DNA from: an uncultured Ruminococcus sp.
GTDB taxonomy: Bacteria; Bacillota; Clostridia; Oscillospirales; Ruminococcaceae
NCBI GenBank assembly: GCA_900539095.1
Contig: UQAR01000029.1
Span: forward strand, 1-23,929
Direction: 5' to 3'
DNA: 23,929 nucleotides
Shown here piece after piece: positions 13,250 through 20,961 of the stretch (position 1 is its first letter; each line of letters starts with the position of its first letter). A program made the translations under genes and the position numbers. The notes under the pieces were generated by a model. It had not been told where the DNA came from and searched no databases. It was given only the letters and a program-made list of their open reading frames with translations.

Positions 13250-13864
13250 ATGACGCTCAGTGAATTTGACAACGAGGTAAGAAAAGATTATAATATTGTG
13301 TGTGGCTGTGACGAGGCAGGCAGAGGACCGCTGGCAGGAGATGTCTTTGCGGCAGCTGTGGTCTTTGATAAAGACACGGTCATAGAGGGGATAAACGACA
13401 GCAAAAAGCTTACAGCGAAAAAGCGTGAAGAGCTTTTTGACGAGATAATGGAAAAAGCAGTTGACTTTTCTATACAGACCGCCACGGTGGCTGAGATAGA
13501 GGAGATAAATATACTTAACGCCGCAATGCTTTCAATGAAAAGGGCAGTGGAGGATATGGATATCAAGCCTGACGTCTGCCTTATCGACGGGAACAAGACC
13601 CCTGAGGGGCTTGAGTGTCCTGCCATAGCGGTGGTGAAGGGGGACGCTAAAAGTCAGGCAGTGGCTGCGGCGTCTATACTTGCAAAGGTCGCAAGGGACA
13701 GATATATGGAGCAAATGGCTGAGATCTATCCTGAGTATCAGTTTGAAAAGCATAAGGGCTACGGCACAAAGCTCCACTATGAGATGATAGACAAGTTCGG
13801 ACCTTGCGAGATACATAGAATGAGCTTTCTTAAAAAGTATTATGCAAAGAAAAACGGAAAGTGA
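13250..13864 (+). CDS. rnhB: Ribonuclease HII
   Basis: RNase HII cuts RNA-DNA hybrids and single ribonucleotides in DNA. The 204-residue protein has the signature CDEAGRGPLAGDVFAAAVV, giving Asp21 and Glu22; Asp113 in LIDGN and Asp132 in VKGDAKS complete the expected DEDD metal site, and AAASILAKVARDR follows. The start is ATG 13250, 7 nt after AAAGGGG (13236-13242) and immediately behind the rbgA stop; an upstream in-frame TTG inside rbgA is unlikely. Its 3' end overlaps yraN by 23 nt. Confidence 0.97.
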   Translation: MTLSEFDNEVRKDYNIVCGCDEAGRGPLAGDVFAAAVVFDKDTVIEGINDSKKLTAKKREELFDEIMEKAVDFSIQTATVAEIEEINILNAAMLSMKRAVEDMDIKPDVCLIDGNKTPEGLECPAIAVVKGDAKSQAVAAASILAKVARDRYMEQMAEIYPEYQFEKHKGYGTKLHYEMIDKFGPCEIHRMSFLKKYYAKKNGK

Positions 13865-14234
13865 CCATGCCCAGCGGCGTAAGGTCGGGAACATTGGCGA
13901 GGACGCCGTTTGCGGCTTTCTTGTCAGACATGGGTATGAGATATTAAAGAGGAATTTTACCGTCAAAGGCGGTGAAATAGATATTATTGCCGAAAAAGCT
14001 GACATCATAGCCTTCGTGGAGGTCAAAACTAGGGAGCAGGGCTCTCTTACCTCCGCTGAAGAGGCTGTCGATCCGGTCAAGCAGCGGCGTATCGTTCAGA
14101 CAGCACAGGCTTTTTGTAAGGGGATTTTAGAGCCTGTGTGCTGTCGGTTCGATGTTGCGGCGGTGGAGCTGGAGAACGGCAGAGTCAAAAAGCTAAGATA
14201 TTATGTGAACGCTTTTGACGCAAGCAGGAAGTAA
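13842..14234 (+). CDS. yraN: UPF0102 / YraN family nuclease-like protein
   Basis: A 130-residue protein with the family pattern GEDAVCGFLVRHGYEILKRN, GGEIDIIA and FVEVKTR, a PD-(D/E)xK-type nuclease fold. In many genomes it lies after rnhB; its cellular role is not settled. It overlaps the end of rnhB by 23 nt and has no clear Shine-Dalgarno, so it probably relies on translational coupling. No other in-frame start fits better. No terminator follows; a core repeat at 14272 separates it from thrC. Confidence 0.9.
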   Translation: MQRKTESDHAQRRKVGNIGEDAVCGFLVRHGYEILKRNFTVKGGEIDIIAEKADIIAFVEVKTREQGSLTSAEEAVDPVKQRRIVQTAQAFCKGILEPVCCRFDVAAVELENGRVKKLRYYVNAFDASRK

Positions 14235-14271
14235 AGACCTTGGGGCTCGTGCACTGATATACAGGGCATAT

Positions 14272-14295
14272 GTAGGGGCGAACAGCGTTCGCCCG
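14272..14295. repeat. Intergenic palindromic repeat, core copy
   Basis: GTAGGGGCGAACAGCGTTCG followed by CCCG, with arms GGGCGAAC/GTTCGCCC. It lies between yraN and thrC, where no promoter or terminator is obvious. Confidence 0.87.
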
Positions 14296-14344
14296 CTGTG
14301 CTGTGGTATCTTCGGGTGCGTGGGAACAAAGGGTCTGAAAATAG

Positions 14345-14358
14345 CCGACACCTGTCGG
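14345..14358 (+). other. Small hairpin before thrC
   Basis: CCGACA-CC-TGTCGG: perfect 6-bp arms with a 2-nt centre, 28 nt upstream of the thrC start. It could be a leader hairpin or a protein-binding palindrome; I see no riboswitch or attenuator-type leader peptide. Confidence 0.4.
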
Positions 14359-14385
14359 ACATCTTAAACAGAAGGGTTGTTGTTT

Positions 14386-15876
14386 ATGTTTTACAAAAGT
14401 ACAAGAAACAGCGAAGTAAAGGTTTCGTCTGCACAGGCGATAGCACAGGGCATTTCTGAGGACGGCGGTCTTTTCGTACCGTCTGAGATACCTGCGATAA
14501 CACTTGATGATATCAAGGCACTGGGCGAAAAAAGCTATGCCGAGAGAGCGTTGTTCGTTTTCTCAAAGTACCTCACAGACTTCACAGAGGCTGAGATACG
14601 CTACTGCGTAGAGGGTGCTTACAACACAAAGAATTTCGATACCGACAATATAGCTGAGCTTGCTCACCTTTTTGACGGCACTTATATGCTCGAACTGTGG
14701 CACGGTCCAACTTGTGCGTTCAAGGATATGGCTCTTCAGATACTGCCGTACCTGCTCACAACTTCTATCAAGAAACTTGGCGTTGACAAGAAGGTCGTTA
14801 TCCTTGTTGCAACTTCAGGCGATACAGGAAAGGCTGCACTTGAGGGATTCAAGGACGTCGAGGGCACAGAGATACTGGTGTTCTATCCTGAGGACGGCGT
14901 TTCAGCTATGCAGAAAAAGCAGATGACAACTCAGGAGGGCGGCAACGTCGGCGTTTGTGCTATCAAGGGCAACTTCGACGACGCTCAGACAGGCGTTAAG
15001 ACTATCTTCACAAGCAAGGAAACTGCTGACAAGCTGGCTGAGAACGGCATGATGTTCTCTTCTGCAAACTCCATAAACTGGGGCAGACTTGCACCGCAGA
15101 TAATCTACTATGTATCTACATACGCTCAGCTGGTGGCTGACGGCGAGATAGAGCTTGGGGATAAGATAAATATCGTTGTTCCAACAGGCAACTTCGGTAA
15201 TATCCTCGCAGGCTACTATGCAAAGCATATGGGCGTTCCTGTAAACAAGCTCATTTGTGCCTCAAACGCTAACAACGTCCTCACAGACTTTATCAAGACC
15301 GGCGTTTATGACAGGAACCGTCCGTTCCACACAACTATCTCTCCTTCTATGGATATCCTTATCTCTTCAAACCTTGAAAGACTTCTTTATCACCTCAGCG
15401 GTTCTGACGACGCTCAGATAAGAGAGTGGTTCGGCAGCCTTTCTAAGACAGGCAGATATGAGGTAACAGACGAAGTGAAGAAGGCTATCGCTGACGAGTT
15501 CTATGCAGGCTGCTGCGACGATGAGCAGACAAAGGCTTGCATCAAGGAGATCTACGACGAGTATTCATACACCTGCGACACTCACACAGCCGTTGCAGTA
15601 AAGGTATACAAAGACTATGCTGCCGCTACAGGCGACAAGACAAAGACTGTTATCGCATCAACAGCAAGCCCATATAAGTTCTCAGGCTCTGTTCTCGCAG
15701 CTATCGGCAAGGACACGAATGCCGATGAGTTCGGTCTTGTTGACGAGCTTGCAGAGGTTTCAAAGATACCTGTTCCTGCGTCACTTGCAGCCCTTAAAGA
15801 CAAGGACGTAAGATTTACAAAGGTCATTGATAAGGCTGATATGAAGGATTATATCTACTCAGCACTGGGTATCTAA
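14386..15876 (+). CDS. thrC: Threonine synthase
   Basis: A PLP enzyme converting O-phosphohomoserine to threonine. The 496-residue length and N-terminus (FYKSTRNSEVKVSSAQAIAQGISEDGGLFVP) fit the long threonine synthase class of E. coli and yeast. Lys113 in LWHGPTCAFKD is the PLP lysine; VATSGDTGKAA is the phosphate-binding loop. The start is ATG 14386, 9 nt after GAAGGG (14371-14376); two TTG codons upstream in frame are less likely. thrB and hom are not nearby. Two hairpins, without a T-run, follow the stop. Confidence 0.97.
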   Translation: MFYKSTRNSEVKVSSAQAIAQGISEDGGLFVPSEIPAITLDDIKALGEKSYAERALFVFSKYLTDFTEAEIRYCVEGAYNTKNFDTDNIAELAHLFDGTYMLELWHGPTCAFKDMALQILPYLLTTSIKKLGVDKKVVILVATSGDTGKAALEGFKDVEGTEILVFYPEDGVSAMQKKQMTTQEGGNVGVCAIKGNFDDAQTGVKTIFTSKETADKLAENGMMFSSANSINWGRLAPQIIYYVSTYAQLVADGEIELGDKINIVVPTGNFGNILAGYYAKHMGVPVNKLICASNANNVLTDFIKTGVYDRNRPFHTTISPSMDILISSNLERLLYHLSGSDDAQIREWFGSLSKTGRYEVTDEVKKAIADEFYAGCCDDEQTKACIKEIYDEYSYTCDTHTAVAVKVYKDYAAATGDKTKTVIASTASPYKFSGSVLAAIGKDTNADEFGLVDELAEVSKIPVPASLAALKDKDVRFTKVIDKADMKDYIYSALGI

Positions 15877-15895
15877 TAACAGATGTGTGTATGTA

Positions 15896-15948
15896 CCCGT
15901 CCGACTGTTGTCGGGCGGAGGTCAGTGCACAGCGTATGTCCGCTGACC
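15896..15948. other. Double hairpin between convergent thrC and DUF1540 gene
   Basis: CCGTCCGAC/GTCGGGCGG (15897-15918, one G-U pair, TGTT loop) is followed at once by GGTCAG/CTGACC (15920-15948). Neither has a T-run on either strand, but the position between converging genes suggests a transcription-end function. Confidence 0.5.
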
Positions 15949-15961
15949 GTGAGGGGGAGGC

Positions 15962-16126
15962 TTAGCCTCTTGCCTTGAATGTCTTGCACTCTGTTTCATC
16001 ACAGCAGTTAGGGTCGGTGCAGGTGCAGCCTACATCGATCTTGCCTGCGGTACATTCGCAGTTGTTGCTGTTGTAAACACAGTTGTCTACGTTGCAGTGG
16101 ATACCGTAAATTCTATCCTTCTCCAT
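15962..16126 (-). CDS. Small DUF1540 cysteine-rich protein
   Basis: A 54-residue protein (MEKDRIYGIHCNVDNCVYNS...) with eleven cysteines, including the DUF1540 pattern CxVxNCxYN, NxCxAxxIxVG and a final CxTF. Such small proteins are common in Clostridia and may bind metal; the role is unknown. The start is ATG at 16126, with GGAGAG 8 nt upstream (plus-strand 16135-16140). The open frame continues upstream against the phosphoesterase gene, but that part is only antisense shadow. A hairpin GCAGC-TTTTT-GCTGC (16145-16159) lies just upstream. The gene is divergent from the phosphoesterase gene and convergent with thrC. Confidence 0.9.
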   Translation of the reverse strand: MEKDRIYGIHCNVDNCVYNSNNCECTAGKIDVGCTCTDPNCCDETECKTFKARG

Positions 16127-16222
16127 TTTTACATCTCTCCTTCCGCAGCTTTTTGCTGCAAGAGTATTATGTGCATGAGTGGACGGGATAATACATGAAG
16201 TTTTTGGATCGGAGGAAAAAAC

Positions 16223-16933
16223 GTGAGCCTTTTTGCTATTGCCGACCTGCATCTGTCTTTGGGGACGGATAAGCCTATGGATATCTTCGGCGGCTGGTCT
16301 GACTATGTAACAAAGCTTGAAACCAACTGGCAGAGCAAAGTCCGCCCTGATGACACTGTGGTGATACCCGGCGATATCTCTTGGGGTATGAATTTCGAGC
16401 AGTCCAAAAAGGATTTCGAGTTCATAAACAAGCTCAACGGACGCAAAATAATCTCCAAAGGCAACCACGATTATTGGTGGAACACCAAGAACAAAATGGA
16501 TAAATTCTTTGCGGAAAATGGTTTTGATACCATAAATATCCTGCATAATAATCATTACAGCTATGAGGGCTACGGCATATGCGGAACGAGAGGCTGGATA
16601 AGCGATAACGGCGAGCCTGCCGACCAGAAAGTTCTGGCAAGAGAGGCAGGCAGACTGGCGTTGTCTATCGAATCTGCACTGAAAGCTGGGCTTGAGCCTG
16701 TGGTGTTTTTGCATTATCCGCCGCTTTTCGGCAATAGCTGCAATTATGATATGCTGGAAGTGCTGCATAAATACGGAATAAAGAAGTGCTTTTACGGACA
16801 TTTGCACGGCAAAGCACACGCTTATGCTATAAACGGTATCCGTGACGGCGTGGAATATCGGCTTATAGCTAGTGATTTCTTGCATTTTGACCCACTGGAT
16901 ATAACGAAAATTGTGCAAAGTGACAATTTATAA
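16223..16933 (+). CDS. Calcineurin-like metallophosphoesterase
   Basis: A 236-residue two-metal phosphoesterase. All signature blocks are present: DLHL (Asp8, His10), GDISWG (Asp51), GNHD (80-83), His164 in LHYPP and GHLHG (192-196). Substrate unknown; family members act on nucleotides, phosphoproteins or other phosphoesters. The start is GTG 16223, 7 nt after GGAGG (16211-16215). No convincing sigma-A promoter is visible in the divergent gap. tig follows with its own promoter. Confidence 0.93.
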   Translation: MSLFAIADLHLSLGTDKPMDIFGGWSDYVTKLETNWQSKVRPDDTVVIPGDISWGMNFEQSKKDFEFINKLNGRKIISKGNHDYWWNTKNKMDKFFAENGFDTINILHNNHYSYEGYGICGTRGWISDNGEPADQKVLAREAGRLALSIESALKAGLEPVVFLHYPPLFGNSCNYDMLEVLHKYGIKKCFYGHLHGKAHAYAINGIRDGVEYRLIASDFLHFDPLDITKIVQSDNL

Positions 16934-16941
16934 AAAAATGC

Positions 16942-16970
16942 TGGAAATGACAATATAATTGTGCTATAAT
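16942..16970 (+). promoter_or_regulatory. Promoter for tig
   Basis: TGGAAA (16942-16947), 17-nt spacer, TATAAT (16965-16970), with extended -10 TGC. The -35 box is imperfect, but the -10 is consensus. Confidence 0.78.
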
Positions 16971-17005
16971 GTATAAGATACATTTATATAATGGAGGAAT
17001 AATAA

Positions 17006-18286
17006 ATGAGTTTAAAAGCTACAAACAATGTTGACACCAATAAGTACGAGCTTGAGATCGAGATCTCTGCTGAGGATTTTGAGGCTGCTATAGAGAAAGC
17101 TTATCTTAAAGCAAGAAAGAATATCGCAATGCCTGGTTTCCGTAAGGGCAAAGCTCCAAGAAAGCTTATCGAGAAGGAATATGGCGAGCAGGTATTTTTC
17201 GAGGACGCTGTCAATCTTCTGTACGCTCCTGTAGTGAACGGTGCAGTTGAGGAGTCAGGTCTGGAACTTGTTACACGTCCTGAGGTAGAGGTAACAGAGA
17301 TAAGCAAGGAGAACGGCGTTAAGCTCAAGGCTACTTGCATCACAAAGCCTGAAGTTGAAGTTAAGGACTATAAGGGTATAGAAGTTGAAAAAGTTGTCAA
17401 TCCTGTAACTGATGAGGATATCAACAAGCAGCTCGACGCTCTTAGAGAGAAGAACGTAACAGTTGAAACTGTTGACGACAGAGCAGCTGAGAACGGCGAT
17501 GACGTTGTTATCGACTTCGAGGGCTTTAAGGACGATGTTGCTTTTGAGGGCGGCAAGGCTGAGGACTTCACACTTTCACTGGGCAGCGGTCAGTTCATTC
17601 CTGGCTTTGAGGATCAGATCGTTGGTCACAATGCCGGCGAAGAGTTCGACATCAACGTAACATTCCCTGAGGAGTATCAGGTAAAGGAACTCGCAGGTGC
17701 ACCTGCTGTATTCAAGATCAAGCTCAAGAGCATCTCAAAGAAAGTTATGCCTGAACTGGACGACGATATGGTAAAGGATTCAACAGAGTTCGACACAGTT
17801 GATGAGTACAAGGCTGACATTAAGAAAAAGCTTGAAGAGGCTAACGAAAAGCACGCTGACGCTGAGGTAGAGGCTAAGATATTCGACAAGGTGATCGAGA
17901 ATATGACAGCTGAAATACCACAGGTAATGTTTGACAACAGAGTAAACGAAATGGTAGGCGAGCTTGAGCAGAGACTTGCACCACAGGGCATCTCACTTGA
18001 CCTCTATATGCAGTATACAGGTCAGACTATCGACACTGTAAAGAAGGCATATGCTGAGCAGGCTGAAAAGCAGGTAAAGCTCAGACTTGCACTTGAGAAG
18101 ATCGCAGAGCTTGAGAACGTTGAGGTAGCAGAAGATGAGCTCAAGGCTGAGTTTGATAAGCTTACTGAGGCTTACAAGCTTGACGTTGACCAGATCAAGC
18201 AGTTTATACATGATGACGACCTCAAGAAGGACATCGCAGTTGGCAAGGCTGTTGACCTTATCAAGGACGCAGCAGTTATAAAGTAA
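17006..18286 (+). CDS. tig: Trigger factor (ribosome-associated chaperone, PPIase)
   Basis: Trigger factor binds at the ribosomal exit tunnel and shields new polypeptides. The 426 residues cover the N-terminal ribosome-binding domain with GFRKGKAP (44-51), an FKBP-type prolyl isomerase domain (about 160-245: DFTLSLGSGQFIPGFEDQIVG region), and a long helical charged C-terminal domain. The length is close to the usual ~430. GGAGG (16993-16997) is 8 nt before the ATG. It precedes clpP and clpX, a classic order linking folding and degradation. Confidence 0.98.
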   Translation: MSLKATNNVDTNKYELEIEISAEDFEAAIEKAYLKARKNIAMPGFRKGKAPRKLIEKEYGEQVFFEDAVNLLYAPVVNGAVEESGLELVTRPEVEVTEISKENGVKLKATCITKPEVEVKDYKGIEVEKVVNPVTDEDINKQLDALREKNVTVETVDDRAAENGDDVVIDFEGFKDDVAFEGGKAEDFTLSLGSGQFIPGFEDQIVGHNAGEEFDINVTFPEEYQVKELAGAPAVFKIKLKSISKKVMPELDDDMVKDSTEFDTVDEYKADIKKKLEEANEKHADAEVEAKIFDKVIENMTAEIPQVMFDNRVNEMVGELEQRLAPQGISLDLYMQYTGQTIDTVKKAYAEQAEKQVKLRLALEKIAELENVEVAEDELKAEFDKLTEAYKLDVDQIKQFIHDDDLKKDIAVGKAVDLIKDAAVIK

Positions 18287-18298
18287 GATAATTTATGC

Positions 18299-18328
18299 TT
18301 TCGCCCGCATGACCTTATGCGGGCGAAA
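18299..18328 (+). other. Perfect 12-bp hairpin between tig and clpP
   Basis: TTTCGCCCGCAT (18299-18310) and ATGCGGGCGAAA (18317-18328) pair perfectly around GACCTT. No T-run follows, so it is unlikely to be a full terminator; partial termination, mRNA processing or 3'-end protection between tig and clpP fits better. The clpP Shine-Dalgarno starts 7 nt later. Confidence 0.75.
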
Positions 18329-18349
18329 ATAGATTAAGGAGGCAATTTT

Positions 18350-18940
18350 ATGGCATTGGTACCTTATGTAGTGGAACAGACAAGCAGGGGAGAGAGAAGT
18401 TATGACATTTATTCCCGACTGCTCAACGACAGAATAATCATGCTTTGCGACCAGATAGACGACGCAGTTGCAAGCGTGGTTGTGGCACAGTTGCTCTACC
18501 TTGAGGGTCAGGACCCTGAGAAGGATATCGACCTTTATATCAACAGCCCTGGAGGAGTTATCACCGCAGGCATGGCTATCTATGATACTATCCAGTATAT
18601 CAAGTGCGACGTGTCAACGATATGTATGGGTATGGCAGCGTCAATGGGTTCGTTCCTGCTTTCAAGCGGCACGAAGGGCAAGAGATTTGCTCTGCCTAAC
18701 AGTGAGATACTCATTCACCAGCCTCTTATTGCAGGCGGCGGAATATCAGGTCAGTGCACTGATATAAAGATACACTCTGACCATATGGTAAAGACCAGAG
18801 AAAAACTTAACAGGATACTTGCACAGAACACAGGCAAGTCTATCGAGCAGATAAATATCGACACTGAGCGTGACAATTATATGACAGCTCAGGAGGCTGT
18901 TGAATACGGTCTTATTGATAAGGTAATAACTAACAGATAG
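18350..18940 (+). CDS. clpP: ATP-dependent Clp protease proteolytic subunit
   Basis: A 196-residue serine protease subunit that forms the 14-mer chamber used by Clp ATPases. The catalytic triad is Ser98 (GMAASMGS), His123 (EILIHQPL) and Asp171 (first Asp of DTERD). The N-terminus LVPYVVEQTSRGERSYDIYSRLL is typical. AAGGAGG (18336-18342) is 7 nt before the ATG. I see no CtsR-type operator upstream and no separate promoter, so transcription may come through from tig. clpX starts 14 nt downstream. Confidence 0.98.
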   Translation: MALVPYVVEQTSRGERSYDIYSRLLNDRIIMLCDQIDDAVASVVVAQLLYLEGQDPEKDIDLYINSPGGVITAGMAIYDTIQYIKCDVSTICMGMAASMGSFLLSSGTKGKRFALPNSEILIHQPLIAGGGISGQCTDIKIHSDHMVKTREKLNRILAQNTGKSIEQINIDTERDNYMTAQEAVEYGLIDKVITNR

Positions 18941-18954
18941 GTTTGGTGAAATAA

Positions 18955-20217
18955 ATGGCTAATGATACAATAAGAAAATGCTCGTTCTGCGGCAAGCCTG
19001 AGGATAAGGTGAGAACACTTTTTTCAGCAGGCACAAGCCACATTTGCGACGAGTGTGTACTTTATTGCTATAACGTTCTGGCTGAGCAGGAGGGTCTGCC
19101 AACTGCAAAGCAGCATGGCAAGGGCAAAAACGGTGCTGACAGCGGCATCACCCTGAAAAAGCCTGCGGAGATAAAGAAAGTGCTCGACGAGTATGTTATC
19201 GGTCAGGAGGACGCAAAGATAGCCCTTTCTGTGGCTGTATATAACCACTATAAGAGAATCTTGTCCCTCAATGACGATGATGATGTGGAGATCCAGAAGA
19301 GCAACGTCTTGCTCCTCGGCCCTACAGGTACAGGTAAAACTCTTCTTGCACAAACTCTCGCAAGACTGCTGAACGTGCCTTTCGCTATCGCAGACGCTAC
19401 CACCCTGACAGAGGCCGGTTATGTGGGCGACGATGTTGAAAACGTGCTCACAAGGCTCATTCAGGCGGCGGATTATAACGTCGAGGCGGCTCAAAACGGC
19501 ATTATCTATATCGACGAGATAGACAAGATATCAAGAAAGTCCGAGAACGTTTCTATAACAAGAGATGTCAGCGGCGAGGGCGTGCAGCAGGCTCTGCTGA
19601 AAATAGTAGAGGGCTGCGTGTCTAATGTTCCACCTAACGGCGGCAGAAAGCACCCTCATCAGGAGTTCATTCAGATAGACACCACGAACATTTTGTTCAT
19701 CTGCGGTGGAGCTTTCGAGGGCCTTGAAAGCGTTATCAAAAAGAGAACAGAGTCCTCATCACTGGGCTTTGGCGGAAAGGTCAAGAGCAAAGAGGACGAT
19801 AACAACATCATGAAGAGAGTAGTGCCCCACGACCTTGTGAAGTTCGGCATCGTGCCTGAGCTTGTGGGCAGACTTCCTGTTATCACCGTTCTTGACGAGC
19901 TTGACGAGAACGCACTGTGCAGGATACTCACAGAGCCTAAGAACTCACTTATCAAGCAGTATACAAAGCTTTTCAAGCTTGACAACATCGATTTCGAGAT
20001 AACCGAGGACGCTAAGCGTGAGATCGCAAAGAGAACTATCGAGGAAAAGACCGGTGCAAGAGGACTGCGTGCTATCGTTGAGAAAATTCTCACAAAGCTT
20101 ATGTTCGACGCACCTTCCGATGACGAGATAGTCGGCATAAAGATAACTGCCGAGTGCGTTAGAGGCGAGGCTGAGCCTGAGATAACAAGGGCTGTAAGCT
20201 CTCCAAGAAAAATGTGA
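18955..20217 (+). CDS. clpX: Clp protease ATP-binding subunit ClpX
   Basis: An AAA+ unfoldase that feeds substrates to ClpP. The 420-residue protein has an N-terminal zinc-binding domain (Cys9, Cys12, Cys31, Cys34), Walker A GPTGTGKT (122-129), pore loop GYVGD (155-159), Walker B IIYIDE (183-188), the ClpP-docking loop as LGF (270-272) in place of IGF, and the arginine-containing RGLRAIVE helix near the C-terminus. The Shine-Dalgarno is weak, so coupling to clpP is likely. A palindrome and a bidirectional terminator follow. Confidence 0.98.
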   Translation: MANDTIRKCSFCGKPEDKVRTLFSAGTSHICDECVLYCYNVLAEQEGLPTAKQHGKGKNGADSGITLKKPAEIKKVLDEYVIGQEDAKIALSVAVYNHYKRILSLNDDDDVEIQKSNVLLLGPTGTGKTLLAQTLARLLNVPFAIADATTLTEAGYVGDDVENVLTRLIQAADYNVEAAQNGIIYIDEIDKISRKSENVSITRDVSGEGVQQALLKIVEGCVSNVPPNGGRKHPHQEFIQIDTTNILFICGGAFEGLESVIKKRTESSSLGFGGKVKSKEDDNNIMKRVVPHDLVKFGIVPELVGRLPVITVLDELDENALCRILTEPKNSLIKQYTKLFKLDNIDFEITEDAKREIAKRTIEEKTGARGLRAIVEKILTKLMFDAPSDDEIVGIKITAECVRGEAEPEITRAVSSPRKM

Positions 20218-20221
20218 TAGG

Positions 20222-20237
20222 GTACAAAATTTTGTAC
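20222..20237. promoter_or_regulatory. Perfect 16-bp palindrome after clpX
   Basis: GTACAAAATTTTGTAC reads the same on both strands. It begins within a few bases of the clpX stop and ends 11 nt before the terminator. It looks like a dimer binding site but is far from any gene start. An RNA hairpin would be weak, with little loop. Confidence 0.5.
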
Positions 20238-20246
20238 AGCAATAAG

Positions 20247-20278
20247 AAAAGGCGACCGTAAAAGGCCGCCTTTTTTGC
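20247..20278. terminator. Bidirectional terminator between clpX and the DUF1275 gene
   Basis: AAGGCG (20249-20254) and CGCCTT (20267-20272), with inner CC/GG pairs across one mismatch, form the stem. A six-T run follows on the plus strand; on the minus strand TTTTCTTATT follows. It can end both convergent units. Confidence 0.88.
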
Positions 20279-20286
20279 GTTATGTT

Positions 20287-20961
20287 TTATTTTCCAAGCT
20301 TGTCATCGTCTGTCCGCAAAATGAAAAGTGCCGCAAACAGACCGATAAGTGCGATAAAGACCGCCTTGGTAGACAAAAGGTCTGTGAGCAGTGCACCTAT
20401 CGCCGCACCGCTGATAAAGCAGAGGATAATGCCGTAATACTGCAATGCGTTGCTGAGCTTTTGCCTGTCTTTGGTCTTGAGATATTGAAAAAGATTGTCC
20501 GTTCCGCTGCGGAGATTTCCTGTGCACATGGTGGTAGCAAAAGGCTTGCCGTCCATTTTACGAAACGCCTCCACCTGCATTGCACAAGTGAAAGATACCA
20601 AAATGTTCGCCAGCGTGTTCAAAGTGCCTGACGGGATAAATCCCACCGCCGTGAGCACCACAAGCTCAACGCCTATGACAACTCTGTGCCAGTGAATCTT
20701 CGGGTGCTCGTTGAATTTGGACTTCACCGTTTCAACTATGAGCACGCCAAGCATGAATGACAGTATCGGCATGAGATACAGAAAAACTTTCAGCCAGCTG
20801 CCCTCTCTTATGTTCACCGCCAGCAGCACCATGTTGCCTGTCTGTGCATTTGCGAAAACGTGGTCACGGGAAATGTAGGTGTAAGCGTCCAAAAATCCGC
20901 CGACCATGGCAAGCATTACGCCAACACCGTAAAATTCAGCTATGTGTCTGCCGTTTTTCAT
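20287..20961 (-). CDS. DUF1275 (YoaK-like) membrane protein
   Basis: A 224-residue protein with about six hydrophobic segments and the family hallmarks LAMVGGFLDAYTYI (17-30), FANAQTGNMVLLA and CTGNLRSGTDNL. DUF1275 proteins are bacterial inner-membrane proteins of unknown function, possibly transporters. Its ATG overlaps the metA stop by 4 nt (ATGA), so it is translationally coupled to methionine synthesis; a role in moving a related metabolite is only a guess. It ends at the bidirectional terminator. Confidence 0.9.
   Translation of the reverse strand: MKNGRHIAEFYGVGVMLAMVGGFLDAYTYISRDHVFANAQTGNMVLLAVNIREGSWLKVFLYLMPILSFMLGVLIVETVKSKFNEHPKIHWHRVVIGVELVVLTAVGFIPSGTLNTLANILVSFTCAMQVEAFRKMDGKPFATTMCTGNLRSGTDNLFQYLKTKDRQKLSNALQYYGIILCFISGAAIGALLTDLLSTKAVFIALIGLFAALFILRTDDDKLGK

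Noticed and set aside
14235..14385. T-box, SAM or glycine riboswitch before thrC, metA or glyA
   Set aside because: The leaders are too short or filled with repeats, and no conserved riboswitch sequence blocks are visible.
15962..16918. A 318-residue minus-strand gene including the DUF1540 region
   Set aside because: Only the last 54 residues match a known family and have a Shine-Dalgarno; the rest is antisense to the metallophosphoesterase.
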